NCBI RefSeq assembly: GCF_013373065.1
Contig: NZ_JABXIN010000011.1
Span: 210,480-274,479 of the forward strand
Reading direction: 5' to 3'
Source: Algoriphagus sp.
GTDB taxonomy: Bacteria > Bacteroidota > Bacteroidia > Cytophagales > Cyclobacteriaceae
DNA length: 64,000 nucleotides
A program made the position numbers and the translations under genes. How positions within the stretch are numbered: position 1 is the first letter of the stretch; the number at the start of each line of letters is the position of its first letter. Of the stretch, positions 36,157-45,424 are shown piece by piece. The notes under the pieces were generated by a model. It did not search any database. It saw only the letters and a program-made list of their open reading frames with translations, and had not been told where the DNA came from.

Positions 36157-37416
36157 TTAGTTAGCAAGTTGTACTTGATCTTTTCGAAATGAGAACCAAA
36201 TGGCTAAAATGACTGATACCGCCAGGTAAATGATGAGTGCTTGGAGTGCTCCCGGGAATGTGGCATTCAATCCAAACCAATCTCCTCTAATAAAAATGAA
36301 GTAAAATGCATAAGCCGCTTTCAATAATTCCCAAGCCCAAGCATTCGGGTTCCGGTCCATTAATTCTGTGTAGGCGTAAATCGTTAAGAAAACAAATCCT
36401 CCGTAAAAGAAGATGTCCGGAGCACCAATAGTGGCAATGTTTCCAAACAAATAACTGATTAACAACAAGAGAACAATCATCTGTCCAAAACTCCAAATCA
36501 GCATTCCTTTCGTCAAGTAGGGATTATACTTTTCGAAATGATAGACATCCTTAATTTTATTTACCGGGTATTTAGCTGCTACATCTGCAGGTCGCCAACC
36601 TAAAGGCATAAACCAGATTTTGAACTTATCAGACCATTTTTTTGCTCGCCAAGCATCTTTAATAAGTAGCCACAGGTGCATAAAATTGATCTTTATGGGA
36701 TTCCAGGTTTGAACCGGTCTCGTGACTCCATACACCGCAGGAATATCATCCTGTTCTTCCTGATAAGTCCCAAACCATTTATCCCAAAAAATAAAAATCT
36801 GTCCGTAATTCTTATCCAAATATTCTGGGTTGATTGCGTGATGAACTCGGTGATGGGAGGGGGTTACAATGATTTTTTCTAGAAATCCCATTTTCCCGAT
36901 ATGACGCGTATGGTACCAAAACTGGGCAAACAAGTGCAAAGGTGCCACTATAGCAATTACTTGAGGAGGTACACCGAACAGGGCGGCAGGAATTAAGAAA
37001 ACGGCAAAAATCTTTACTATGGAAGAAATACTTTGTCGCAGTGCACAAGCTAAATTAAACTCCTCACTGCTGTGATGAATAATGTGATTGTTCCAAAAGA
37101 TATTGTATTCATGAGCAATTCGGTGTGTCCAGTAACCTGCGAAATCTAAAGCAAGAAAGGCAATCACATAGATCAACCATGATGTTTTAATTTCAAATAG
37201 GGCGAAATGAGTATATAACCATTCATAGGAAATCACTACAATGCTTAAACCCAATACATCTTTGGTAACATTGGTTATTCCAGAGCTAAGGCTCGAAATC
37301 ATATCATTGACAGGAACGGTATCGTTTCCCTTCCACAATCCCCAAAACTTTTCGAACAATACCAACGCAAAAAAAGCCGGCATCGCAATGAGGAGTATCT
37401 TTCCGTAAGTTTCCAT
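36157..37416 (-). CDS. Sterol desaturase/fatty acid hydroxylase family protein
   Basis: 419-aa membrane di-iron protein. The histidine boxes are HRIAHEYNIFWNNHIIHHSSEEFN (residues 98-121) and HHRVHHAINPEYLDKNYG (188-205). Four or more membrane helices lie before and between; a further three or four hydrophobic spans make up the C-terminal 130 residues, as in alkylglycerol monooxygenase-like members. Substrate unknown (a lipid, possibly an ether lipid or carotenoid). Placed 6 bases ahead of xdhC, which is unusual because the two functions are not known to be related. Confidence 0.9.
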   Translation of the reverse strand: METYGKILLIAMPAFFALVLFEKFWGLWKGNDTVPVNDMISSLSSGITNVTKDVLGLSIVVISYEWLYTHFALFEIKTSWLIYVIAFLALDFAGYWTHRIAHEYNIFWNNHIIHHSSEEFNLACALRQSISSIVKIFAVFLIPAALFGVPPQVIAIVAPLHLFAQFWYHTRHIGKMGFLEKIIVTPSHHRVHHAINPEYLDKNYGQIFIFWDKWFGTYQEEQDDIPAVYGVTRPVQTWNPIKINFMHLWLLIKDAWRAKKWSDKFKIWFMPLGWRPADVAAKYPVNKIKDVYHFEKYNPYLTKGMLIWSFGQMIVLLLLISYLFGNIATIGAPDIFFYGGFVFLTIYAYTELMDRNPNAWAWELLKAAYAFYFIFIRGDWFGLNATFPGALQALIIYLAVSVILAIWFSFRKDQVQLAN

Positions 37417-37511
37417 TTTGAGCTTATTTCTCGTTAAACTTAACCAATTAGAAAAGTTCCGTCAATAAAAATTGTTTGGCTTGTCTTACAAATTGATCTA
37501 AAACAATTTTC

Positions 37512-37576
37512 AAGGAGGTGCACTACTCATCATGAGCATAGAATTCCTATATTCCATGAAGTATTGTGCCTCATGA
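37512..37576 (+). promoter_or_regulatory. Strong Shine-Dalgarno and 14-codon leader ORF before the M20 gene
   Basis: AAGGAGGTG at 37512-37520 is a near-perfect anti-16S sequence, rare in this window. Eleven bases later an ATG (37532) opens a 14-codon frame, MSIEFLYSMKYCAS, whose TGA (37574-37576) overlaps the ATG of the peptidase at 37573 (ATGA). It could be a coupling leader peptide, or the match could be chance in a short intergenic region. Confidence 0.35.
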
Positions 37577-39090
37577 AAAAAACAATCCTTTTAGGAATTC
37601 TTACATCAACTATTTTCTTTCAAGCCTTTGCGCAGCTAGAAAAGGAACAAATCCAAAAACTAGCCGAAGAGGAATTGCTTCATTCTTTGGAACGCTTTTC
37701 TGAACTTTTAAAAATCCCAAACAATGGAAGAATACCGGAACAGATTCAAGCAAACCTTGAATGGACAAAAGCCTACTTTGAAGAATTGGGGTATACCACT
37801 CAAACCTTAAGTGCAAATGGGGTTCCCCATCTTTTTGCTTCACGGGAACAAAACCCCAATAAAAAGACTATTCTGGTTTACATGCAGCTTGATGGACAAC
37901 CAGTTGATTCTACAGCTTGGTTACAGGAAAGCCCTTATTTACTGGTCCTCAAGCATGAAGTTGATCAGCAATGGGAAGAAATCCCTTGGCAAAGTTTGTA
38001 TCATGGGATTGATGTGGATTGGAAGCTTTTTGCGCGATCCGCTTCGGATTCTAAGGGACCTGCTATGGCATTTTTCACAGCCTTGGAAATCTTAAAAAAG
38101 GAAGGAATTAAACCAGCTGTGAATTTAAAATTCATCCTTGATTTTCAAGAGGAATTATCTTCCCCTCAATTAGCAGGAATTGTCCAAAAGAATAAAGGGC
38201 TATTTGCTGCTGATGGTATCTTAATCATGGATGGAACCCGACATGTATCCAATCTTCCGAATTTGGCTTTTGGGGCCCGTGGGATTGCAACGGTTACCTT
38301 AAAGATATTTGGTGCTGACAGAGACCTTCATAGTGGTCAATATGGAAATTTTGCACCAAATCCCGTTTTTGCAGCTTCTAGATTGATTTCTTCTTTGAAA
38401 GACAGTAGTGGTAAAGTACTTATTCCTGGTTTTTATGAGGGGGTTGAATTAACTGAAAAAGACTTTGAGGCAATGGCTCAGGTTCCCGAGTCCAACGAGG
38501 AAATTTTAGCTGACTTGGGATTGGCAGAATCTGATCAAGTAGGAAAATCATATCAAGAGGCGATGCAATATCCATCTCTGAACATTCGGGGAATTCGCGC
38601 CGCCTGGGTGGGAGAAGAAGTTCGGACCATTATTCCCTCTGAAGTGATCGTTGAAATTGATATGCGAACCGTTCAGGAAACACCCGGAGAAAGACAAGTG
38701 GGCTTGCTGAGAAAGTATATCGAAAATCAAGGTTTTTATATTATTTCTGGTGATGAACCAAGCAAAGAAGAACGCTCAACATACAGCGAGTTGGTTTCAT
38801 TTTCTTCACGTGTAGGTTCCCAGCCTTTTCGTGCTGCTATGGATTCAGATTTTGGCAAATGGCTTGAAAAAGGAATGCAAAAGGTTTTTGGAGACAAGTA
38901 TATCAAAACCCGGCAAACTGGAGGATCTCAACCCATGGCCCCTTTTATCAATATTTTGGGAGTGCCAGCTGTGTCCGTACGAATCCCCAATCCTGATAAC
39001 AGCATTCATGCGCCAAACGAGAATATTCGAATTGGAAATTATTTGGAAGGAATAGAGACTGTTTTAGGCATCATTACCGAAGACTTCTAA
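37573..39090 (+). CDS. Secreted M20 family peptidase
   Basis: 505 aa from the ATG at 37573; a TTG at 37564 would add three residues. Signal peptide MKKTILLGILTSTIFFQAFAQ. The M20 metal site is split over YMQLDGQPVD (the usual HxD appears as QLD here), ARSASDSKGPAMAFFTALE (Asp) and LDFQEELSS (Glu pair); a C-terminal IHAPNENIR carries the last His. The first position, normally His, is replaced by Gln, so activity should not be taken for granted. Dipeptidase-like CPDG2/CNDP fold. Followed after one base by the DUF819 gene. Confidence 0.87.
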   Translation: MKKTILLGILTSTIFFQAFAQLEKEQIQKLAEEELLHSLERFSELLKIPNNGRIPEQIQANLEWTKAYFEELGYTTQTLSANGVPHLFASREQNPNKKTILVYMQLDGQPVDSTAWLQESPYLLVLKHEVDQQWEEIPWQSLYHGIDVDWKLFARSASDSKGPAMAFFTALEILKKEGIKPAVNLKFILDFQEELSSPQLAGIVQKNKGLFAADGILIMDGTRHVSNLPNLAFGARGIATVTLKIFGADRDLHSGQYGNFAPNPVFAASRLISSLKDSSGKVLIPGFYEGVELTEKDFEAMAQVPESNEEILADLGLAESDQVGKSYQEAMQYPSLNIRGIRAAWVGEEVRTIIPSEVIVEIDMRTVQETPGERQVGLLRKYIENQGFYIISGDEPSKEERSTYSELVSFSSRVGSQPFRAAMDSDFGKWLEKGMQKVFGDKYIKTRQTGGSQPMAPFINILGVPAVSVRIPNPDNSIHAPNENIRIGNYLEGIETVLGIITEDF

Positions 39091-39091
39091 T

Positions 39092-40237
39092 ATGGATACA
39101 GCTAATTCTATAGCTTTTGTATTGGTTTTAGTGACGGTTTTTTTTGTGTTAAAAATCAGCACATTAAAGCATCCAATTATTAAGGGTGTATTAAATTGGT
39201 TCCCCGCTATTTTATTCGCTTATGTAATCCCAGCAGCCTTCACACATATTTTTCGGTGGGACTTATCACAGGTCAACTTACATGACTGGAGTAGGAATAT
39301 CATCATTCCGATCACCTTGCTTGCCGTCATGTCATCCCTTCCTTTGAAACAATGAATAATGGTGGGATGGCGACCCTTAGTCTTATTCATTGGTGGAAGC
39401 TTTTTCATAGCCGTTCTTCCAGTAATTTTAGTAGGGATAGTTAGTTCCTTTTCGCTGCAATCGAATACCTTGTTTATAGCCGATGGTTATTGGAAGGGAT
39501 TAGTTCCGATTGTAGGTGGTTGGATAGGTGGAAGTACTTCTCAATTGATTTTAAAAGAACTGGCTGAAACTCCGGAAAACCTTTTTTTATCGGTATTGGT
39601 CTTGGATAATATTTTGGTGAATATTTGGACCATCCTCATGTTTCAGTTTATCAAAAAAGGAGAGGAGCTCAGTTTAATTTTTAGAATAAAGGACCAATTA
39701 TCTGATCAACTTCAATCCAAGACTGAAGAGCAATCAGGAAAAAAGATTCGTCCGATCGTAATTGTTTTATGTTTTTTGGCAATTGATTTCTTGATGGCGA
39801 TAGGACAGTTTTCTTTTTTAAGCACAGTAGTAATTTTGTCCATCGCAGGCCTTTTATTAGGTAATTTGATACCAATTTGGAATACACAATTTTCGCTAAA
39901 ACTGGGGGGAATCGGAATTATTTTGGTCATGGCAATTTTAGGATTAAAACTGGATTTCAGCAATTTGACCTTGCCTTGGGCCTTTGTAGGTGTTGTATTG
40001 ATTTGGTTAATCCTTCACTTTATAGGGATGATTCTCGTATCCAAAATCCTCAATCTCAATTTAATTTGGGTTCCTATTGCATCCATGGCTAATTTGGGAG
40101 GTATTTCCACAGCTCCTGCTGTAACTGCAGCCTATCGAAAAGATTTAATGCCTCACGCAGTCTTGCTGGCGATTTTGAGTATGGTTACCGGGACAGGCTG
40201 GGGGATGCTGACCATCTTTTTATTTCAATTAATTTGA
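39092..40237 (+). pseudogene. DUF819 membrane protein interrupted by in-frame TGA
   Basis: Two ORFs in the same frame: residues 1-87 (39092-39355) end ...LAVMSSLPLKQ with a TGA at 39353-39355, and the rest resumes at an ATG three bases later (39359-40237, 292 aa, MVGWRPLVLFIGGSFFIA). Joined, they make about 381 aa, the normal length of the DUF819 family, with ten or so membrane helices and the family segments VPIVGGWIGGSTSQLILKELAETPENLFLSVLVLDN and MANLGGISTAPAVTAAYRK. One base change at the stop would restore the gene. It is either a recent nonsense mutation, a sequencing error, or a two-part gene made by reinitiation (TGAATAATG). Function of the family: putative transporter, unknown substrate. 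Confidence 0.75.
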
Positions 40238-40247
40238 AAAAACCTTA

Positions 40248-40727
40248 ATGCAGTTTCCAAGCTTAGCACAAATAAAAAAGGAGTTAACGCTCTTGAATGA
40301 AAAGGAATTGGTTGATCTGATCACAGACTTGAGCAAATTCTCAAGAGACAATAAAGCATACTTATTTTTTAAACTTCAGGAAAAAGAAAACCCTCATCTT
40401 TTTGTGGAAATGGCTACAGAAGATTTGGAATTAGAATTTCAGAAAGCAAGGCCTCAACATAGTTATTATGCAAAAAAATCAGCCCAAGTCATTCGAAGAA
40501 AAATGAATAAACTGCTCAAACTCAGTAAGCGGAAAGAAGATCAGGTGGAAGTCATTTTATTTTTTTGCGAGCGGCTAAAAGCATATGGATATCTCAAACA
40601 CCGCCATCCTGTTATTCAAAACCTTTTTGAAATCCAGATTCGAAAGGCAGAAAAATTGATTGCCGGACTTCATGAGGATTTGCAATATGATTATGAAATT
40701 AAGCTGGAAGAATTGGGATTAAAGTAA
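40248..40727 (+). CDS. Hypothetical helical protein
   Basis: 159 aa, cytoplasmic, lysine- and glutamate-rich, all helical by eye. It starts 11 bases behind the DUF819 gene and ends before the hairpin at 40741, so it is part of that transcript. I do not recognise a family; the frequent KELVDLITDLSKF and KLSKRKEDQVEVILFF patterns suggest packing helices similar to DUF-type regulators. Confidence 0.65.
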   Translation: MQFPSLAQIKKELTLLNEKELVDLITDLSKFSRDNKAYLFFKLQEKENPHLFVEMATEDLELEFQKARPQHSYYAKKSAQVIRRKMNKLLKLSKRKEDQVEVILFFCERLKAYGYLKHRHPVIQNLFEIQIRKAEKLIAGLHEDLQYDYEIKLEELGLK

Positions 40728-40740
40728 CCTTAACCATAAA

Positions 40741-40799
40741 AAAATCCAGAAACCTAATTCCTTTCACTGCTGAAATGAATGATTAGGCTTCCGGATTTT
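40741..40799. terminator. Long hairpin between convergent genes
   Basis: Outer stem AAAATCC A GAA A CCTAAT against ATTAGG C TTC C GGATTTT (two A-C mismatches), inner stem TTTCA / TGAAA. Between the hypothetical gene and the GH17 operon, both ending here. The tails are A/T-rich but only four T on each side. Confidence 0.65.
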
Positions 40800-40851
40800 A
40801 AAATTGAGTAGGTGAATTTTCTTATTCTTCCCCTCAATAAAAGTTTGAATT

Positions 40852-41736
40852 TCAATATTTCAACTTCTCATCCTTTTCCCAAATTCCCCAATAAGCTCCC
40901 ACGTCACCTTCTGCACCGACTTTCCAAGACTCATCAAAAGAGGAAAAATAAAAGACAGGGATATCATCCAGTTTAGACCAGGTTTGGATATTGATAAAGT
41001 ATTTCATGAAGTTCTCATCTGAAGGGACGGCTCCATAAAGTGGTGTTCCTTGACTTGGCCAACCTGTTTCTGTGATGATGACCTTTTTACCGTTTCCGGC
41101 TTTTACCGCACGATTGTACATATCCTTGATGTACAACAAAGAATAATCTAAGGCACAACCCTCCCAATAAGGATAACAATTAGCGAGAATCACATCGCAA
41201 GCCTCTGTAATTCGAGGTCGATGCTCAAACTCATAATATGCATCCACGTAGCCAACCACAGTTTTAGGAAGCGCTTGCTTTACTCTTTGAATAAACTCCA
41301 AAAGCTGCTCTTCCGTGAGGTCTTTTCGATACATAACCTCATTGCCGACTGCAGCGATGTCTACATACCCTTCATTAGCCAAACGGATAAGCCCCTCAAC
41401 TTCTTCCTGATTGATTTGGTCATCTTTTCCTAACCAAGCACCAACCAAAGTTTTCATTCCCATTTCCTTCGCAATCATGGGAATCAACTCATTTCCTTCG
41501 GTACAGGAAAAAGAACGGACCCACTTGGTATAAGGACGAATGATTTCTAGTCTTCGTCGTACTTGTTCTTCGGAAAGGGTATCTCCAGGTTGCTGCCCTT
41601 CAACATAGGGGCTAAAGCATAGGCCATGCATGCCCTCTTGAAGCAGCGCTTGATATAAATCGGTTAATTCTTCTTTGGAAATTCCTTGCAGGTTTCTTCC
41701 CGCAAGAGCTAAAATTTTGTCAGGATTAAATGACAT
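40852..41736 (-). CDS. GH17-like beta-1,3-glucan enzyme, cytoplasmic
   Basis: 294-aa TIM-barrel of the GH17 type without signal peptide. The acid/base Glu is in AAVGNEVMYRK, and the nucleophile Glu in VIITETGWPSQGTPLYGAVP; both are GH17 hallmarks. GH17 members hydrolyse or rearrange beta-1,3-glucans. Well over half of its residues are identical by eye to the C-terminal domain of the adjacent transporter fusion, which starts 5 bases away, so the two arose by tandem duplication. Intracellular location means it works on imported oligosaccharides or on an endogenous glucan. Confidence 0.87.
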   Translation of the reverse strand: MSFNPDKILALAGRNLQGISKEELTDLYQALLQEGMHGLCFSPYVEGQQPGDTLSEEQVRRRLEIIRPYTKWVRSFSCTEGNELIPMIAKEMGMKTLVGAWLGKDDQINQEEVEGLIRLANEGYVDIAAVGNEVMYRKDLTEEQLLEFIQRVKQALPKTVVGYVDAYYEFEHRPRITEACDVILANCYPYWEGCALDYSLLYIKDMYNRAVKAGNGKKVIITETGWPSQGTPLYGAVPSDENFMKYFINIQTWSKLDDIPVFYFSSFDESWKVGAEGDVGAYWGIWEKDEKLKY

Positions 41737-41741
41737 AGTGA

Positions 41742-44087
41742 TCAGTATTTTAAGATTTCTTTTTTATTCCAAATTCCCCAGCTTTGACCCACTTCTCCTT
41801 CATGGTGCACTTTCCAAGGTTCATCAAATGATGAAAAAGTGAATAAAGCTATTTTTTCATTTTGCGACCATTCATTGGATGCAATAAGGTACTTCATTGA
41901 ATTTTCGGGTGAAGGTATTGCGGCTTGCATTTTTTCTCCTGAATCCGGCCAACCTGTTTCAGTGATAATAACCTCTTTGCCGGCAGCTGACTTTTTAATT
42001 GTTTCGTACATTTTTTGTAGATACACAGGCGCCTGATCGATATTACATCCTTCCCAGAATGGATAACAGTTGGCAAGTACTAAATCACAGTTTGCAACTA
42101 TTTCCGGTTGTTGTGAGAGCAGGAAGTATGTGTCCACATAGCTTACTGGAACATTTGGTAAAGCCTGCTTCACTTCTTTTAAATAGTCGAGAACTTCATT
42201 CTTTGTGAGTTCATTACGGAGTAATACCTCATTACCCACCACGGCAATATCAACCAATCCATCCTTGGCAAGACTTATGAGTTGTGCTATTTCAGCCTCA
42301 TTTTTAGCTTTATCGGTACCTAACCAAGCACCCACCATGGTTTTTAAGCCTTTTTCACGAGCAATTTTTGGAATCAGTTCGTTTCCATCTGTACATGAAA
42401 AAGAGCGTACCCATCGAGTATGTGGAGCAATGATTTCCATCCTTCGTTTGATCTGTTCCTCAGACAGGGTATCTCCAATGTTTTGCCCTTCGAGATAAGG
42501 GCTAAAACATAAGCCATGAAATCCGTCTTGGAGAATTTGGGAAAACATAGCTTTTATTTCAGAGGTCGATTTGTTTGCAAATTTGTTTTGAAGTTTTGCA
42601 ATTGCGGGTTCATCCTCCTGAGTTAAAGAAATTGGGTTTTCAACTTGATAGGGGGTATAAGGAGTTTCAATCGTATTCTTCTTTTCTTTACGCTTTTTAA
42701 GCTCTTCTCGGATTTGATTTGCTCTATCTTCATCAACATCATAGTCATGCATGAGATACATTGCCGCTATGGTTCCTAACATAGGCAGCCCTGAAAAGAA
42801 CATTCTCAAACCGTCAATTGCCCCTTCCGGCTGCACGGCTGCATTCCCATCAAAACCTACGACAGTCAAAATCACACCACTCAATCCTCCTGCGATAGCA
42901 AATCCAAACTTCACCATGTACCAATAAATGGCTCCAAATACACCTTCTCTCCGAACCCCGTAATTCAATTCATCCAGATCAATCACGTCTGCTGTCATAG
43001 ACATCATCAGGACAAAAAGGCTACCGATCCCAAATGAGTGAAATGGAAGTGAAAATATGAACATCCAAGGTTTACCCGGTACAAATAAGAACCATAGAGA
43101 AGTATAACCAATTAATGCGATGCCTTGTGAAACCATAAAGGCGTTTTTCTTTCCAATTTTTCGGGACATCCATGCCACGATTGGAATCACAATAAAGGTG
43201 GTTACCAAGGCACCAACACTCCCAAAAATAGGTGTCCAATAACCAGCTGCACCAGCATCGCCGCTAAACAAATACCATACAACGATGAAAAAGACGAAGC
43301 CTGCTACGGTATTAAAAGCATTGAAAATAAAGAATGTGGAAATACACAGTTTTCGAAAAGGTCTTGATGAGAATGCCTCTTTGAAACCTCTTAGTATTTG
43401 GGAAAGACTATCCCCAATGGCATTAAACGTAAGCGGGGAGAAGTTTTCATTTTTTGTGGATTTGCTGGGAATAAAAATAGCAGGGACCATCGCACAAAGT
43501 GAAAAAATGACTGCTACCCAAACTGCCAACTCACGGGTAGCTGCTTCTGGACTGGAAAACCAACTTGGTTCGTACATGATTACCCAAAACCAAGGAGCGA
43601 TTACCCAAGCCCATTGACCAATCCACTGAGCAATAGCCATAATTTGAGTGCGCTCATGGAAATCCTCACTCATCTCATAGCCCATTGCCACGTAGGGCAC
43701 ACTAAAAATGGTTAACCCAATGTAAAAGGCAAAGGAGCCCAAAAGAAAATAGATGAAATTATAATTTACACTGTTATCTCCATAAAGCTGCCACATCACT
43801 GAAAAAGCGAGCCCCATGACAATGGCGCCGAGAAACACATATTGTCTCCGCCTTCCCCATACCGATTTGGTGTTATCTGAAATGAAGCCCATAATGGGGT
43901 CAGTCACAGCATCAAGGACTCGGGGAAGAAAGTAGACGATGCCCCACATCCATCCAGGGAATCCCAAGTTTTGGACCAAAACCACCATAAATATCCCTAG
44001 CGAAGCAGGGAACATTTGGTTGGCTAACATCCCCACACCAAAAGCTATTTTCTGGCCCATCGGGACTGTTTTCGCGGCAGTTGACAT
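41742..44087 (-). CDS. GPH-family sugar symporter fused to a GH17 domain
   Basis: 781 aa. Residues 1-455 are a 12-helix glycoside-pentoside-hexuronide:cation symporter: GVGMLANQMFPASLGIFMVV at the N-terminus, PRVLDAVTDPIMGFISDNTKSVWGRRR (the conserved GPH loop) and DVIDLDELNYGVRREGVFGA. A charged linker (RANQIREELKKRKEKKNTIET) leads to a GH17 domain (about 500-781) with VVGNEVLLR and VIITETGWPDSGEKMQAAIP. Since GPH carriers have a cytoplasmic C-terminus, the enzyme would face the inside and could process sugar as it enters. The reading frame is continuous, with no sign of error. I know of no described fusion of this kind. Confidence 0.87.
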   Translation of the reverse strand: MSTAAKTVPMGQKIAFGVGMLANQMFPASLGIFMVVLVQNLGFPGWMWGIVYFLPRVLDAVTDPIMGFISDNTKSVWGRRRQYVFLGAIVMGLAFSVMWQLYGDNSVNYNFIYFLLGSFAFYIGLTIFSVPYVAMGYEMSEDFHERTQIMAIAQWIGQWAWVIAPWFWVIMYEPSWFSSPEAATRELAVWVAVIFSLCAMVPAIFIPSKSTKNENFSPLTFNAIGDSLSQILRGFKEAFSSRPFRKLCISTFFIFNAFNTVAGFVFFIVVWYLFSGDAGAAGYWTPIFGSVGALVTTFIVIPIVAWMSRKIGKKNAFMVSQGIALIGYTSLWFLFVPGKPWMFIFSLPFHSFGIGSLFVLMMSMTADVIDLDELNYGVRREGVFGAIYWYMVKFGFAIAGGLSGVILTVVGFDGNAAVQPEGAIDGLRMFFSGLPMLGTIAAMYLMHDYDVDEDRANQIREELKKRKEKKNTIETPYTPYQVENPISLTQEDEPAIAKLQNKFANKSTSEIKAMFSQILQDGFHGLCFSPYLEGQNIGDTLSEEQIKRRMEIIAPHTRWVRSFSCTDGNELIPKIAREKGLKTMVGAWLGTDKAKNEAEIAQLISLAKDGLVDIAVVGNEVLLRNELTKNEVLDYLKEVKQALPNVPVSYVDTYFLLSQQPEIVANCDLVLANCYPFWEGCNIDQAPVYLQKMYETIKKSAAGKEVIITETGWPDSGEKMQAAIPSPENSMKYLIASNEWSQNEKIALFTFSSFDEPWKVHHEGEVGQSWGIWNKKEILKY

Positions 44088-44142
44088 TTTATTAAGGGTT
44101 AAGTGGTTAATTGATTAGATATAATTTTTATAAGCTTAAAAT

Positions 44143-45417
44143 TTATTTTGCCGGTGGCGCCATTACATCTTTTAAAAGCGCTTCCTTATCTCCATTGTAA
44201 GTTTTCACAATTGGATTTCCGTCTCGGGTCATATTTTCAAAAATTCCTTGATCAACCAAATCCCACATCACAAACTTGGCTTGACCTGTTTCTGTGAATA
44301 ACCCAAAATGATTTTCAGAACCAATCGGATTTCCAGCATCTTTCCAAGGTTCATTGAACCCTTCAAAAAAGAAACAAGAAATACCTGCTTCATTTGTCCA
44401 TTCCCGCATCAGCTGGTAATAGCGCGCTTGCTTATATTCATCAGTCGCGTGCGAACCATCAGGCCCGTATAAGCCATCTGAAATTGTGGCCCAGCCTGTT
44501 TCTCCGATATGAACAGGTTTATCGACTCCTAGGCTTTTCATATAATTGGTGACAGAATCATATTGAGCTTTTGCAAAATCAAGCGAACGAAACATCGCTG
44601 CATCAACTTTTTCAATTTCTGACAGTTTGGATTCTTCAAGAGGAACCCTCCAAAAATCCGGGTTATAATGGGTATTGTGGTATGGATAGGTATGCATTGA
44701 TATATAATCCACTGCCTTTACTAATTCAGCAAGATCTTCAGTATGGTACATAGGATCTCCACCTCCCCATGAAGAAAAATCATCTGAGCTAGTAATCCAA
44801 AGATCTTTTGGAAGGTCTCCCTTGGCCTTCAAATCTTGCAGGTAGTTAACCCATTTTAAAATAACAGATGGTTGGACATAATAACTTGTAGCCCATTTTA
44901 CCATCGCTTCATTGCCCACTGCTAGGACTTTTACAATATCAGGGTATTGGTTTGCCAGAGCCACAGCTCGATTGATTTCTCCTTCATTTTGCTCACTTTC
45001 TACGTCATGATCCGGTTCTTGGTCCGTCCAAGCATTTTTACAATCAATCCATGCTCCTAACATTACATACATTTCAAAATCAGGATTCTCACTTTTCATC
45101 TCACTAATAGCTTTCAGTAGATTGGAAGCATGTGCATACTGAACATTGTAAGTCCGGAGTATTTTAATTCCCATGGTAGATAGTATTCGCATATCTTCCT
45201 TGAGCTGATCTATGCTTGGTTGAATATCCCTGGATTTTGCCCGGTATCCTTCATATGAAATCGCCTGATAAGCTGGGTTTCCTAGAATTTCTTTTGCAGT
45301 CACTATTTTTTGATTTGTTGAGTTAATGGTTTCTTTTTCTGTTGTTTTGTTACCGCATGAAAAAGCCGCTAATAAAGCCATTCCTATGCATACTGATTTC
45401 ATGTTCGTCAAATTCAT
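44143..45417 (-). CDS. GH17-like lipoprotein glucanase
   Basis: 424 aa. A signal peptide with lipobox ends LLAAFSCGNK, so the protein is a lipoprotein, probably exported to the outer or inner membrane face. The start may be the ATG at 45417 or the one at 45402 (MKSVCIGMALLA), which gives a more normal signal. The TIM-barrel has the acid/base Glu in LAVGNEAMVKW and nucleophile in HIGETGWATISDG, the GH17 pattern. DYISMHTYPYHNTH is also typical. It would cut beta-1,3-glucan outside the cytoplasm and feed the downstream symporter gene, 55 bases away. Confidence 0.85.
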   Translation of the reverse strand: MNLTNMKSVCIGMALLAAFSCGNKTTEKETINSTNQKIVTAKEILGNPAYQAISYEGYRAKSRDIQPSIDQLKEDMRILSTMGIKILRTYNVQYAHASNLLKAISEMKSENPDFEMYVMLGAWIDCKNAWTDQEPDHDVESEQNEGEINRAVALANQYPDIVKVLAVGNEAMVKWATSYYVQPSVILKWVNYLQDLKAKGDLPKDLWITSSDDFSSWGGGDPMYHTEDLAELVKAVDYISMHTYPYHNTHYNPDFWRVPLEESKLSEIEKVDAAMFRSLDFAKAQYDSVTNYMKSLGVDKPVHIGETGWATISDGLYGPDGSHATDEYKQARYYQLMREWTNEAGISCFFFEGFNEPWKDAGNPIGSENHFGLFTETGQAKFVMWDLVDQGIFENMTRDGNPIVKTYNGDKEALLKDVMAPPAK

Positions 45418-45424
45418 GACAATG

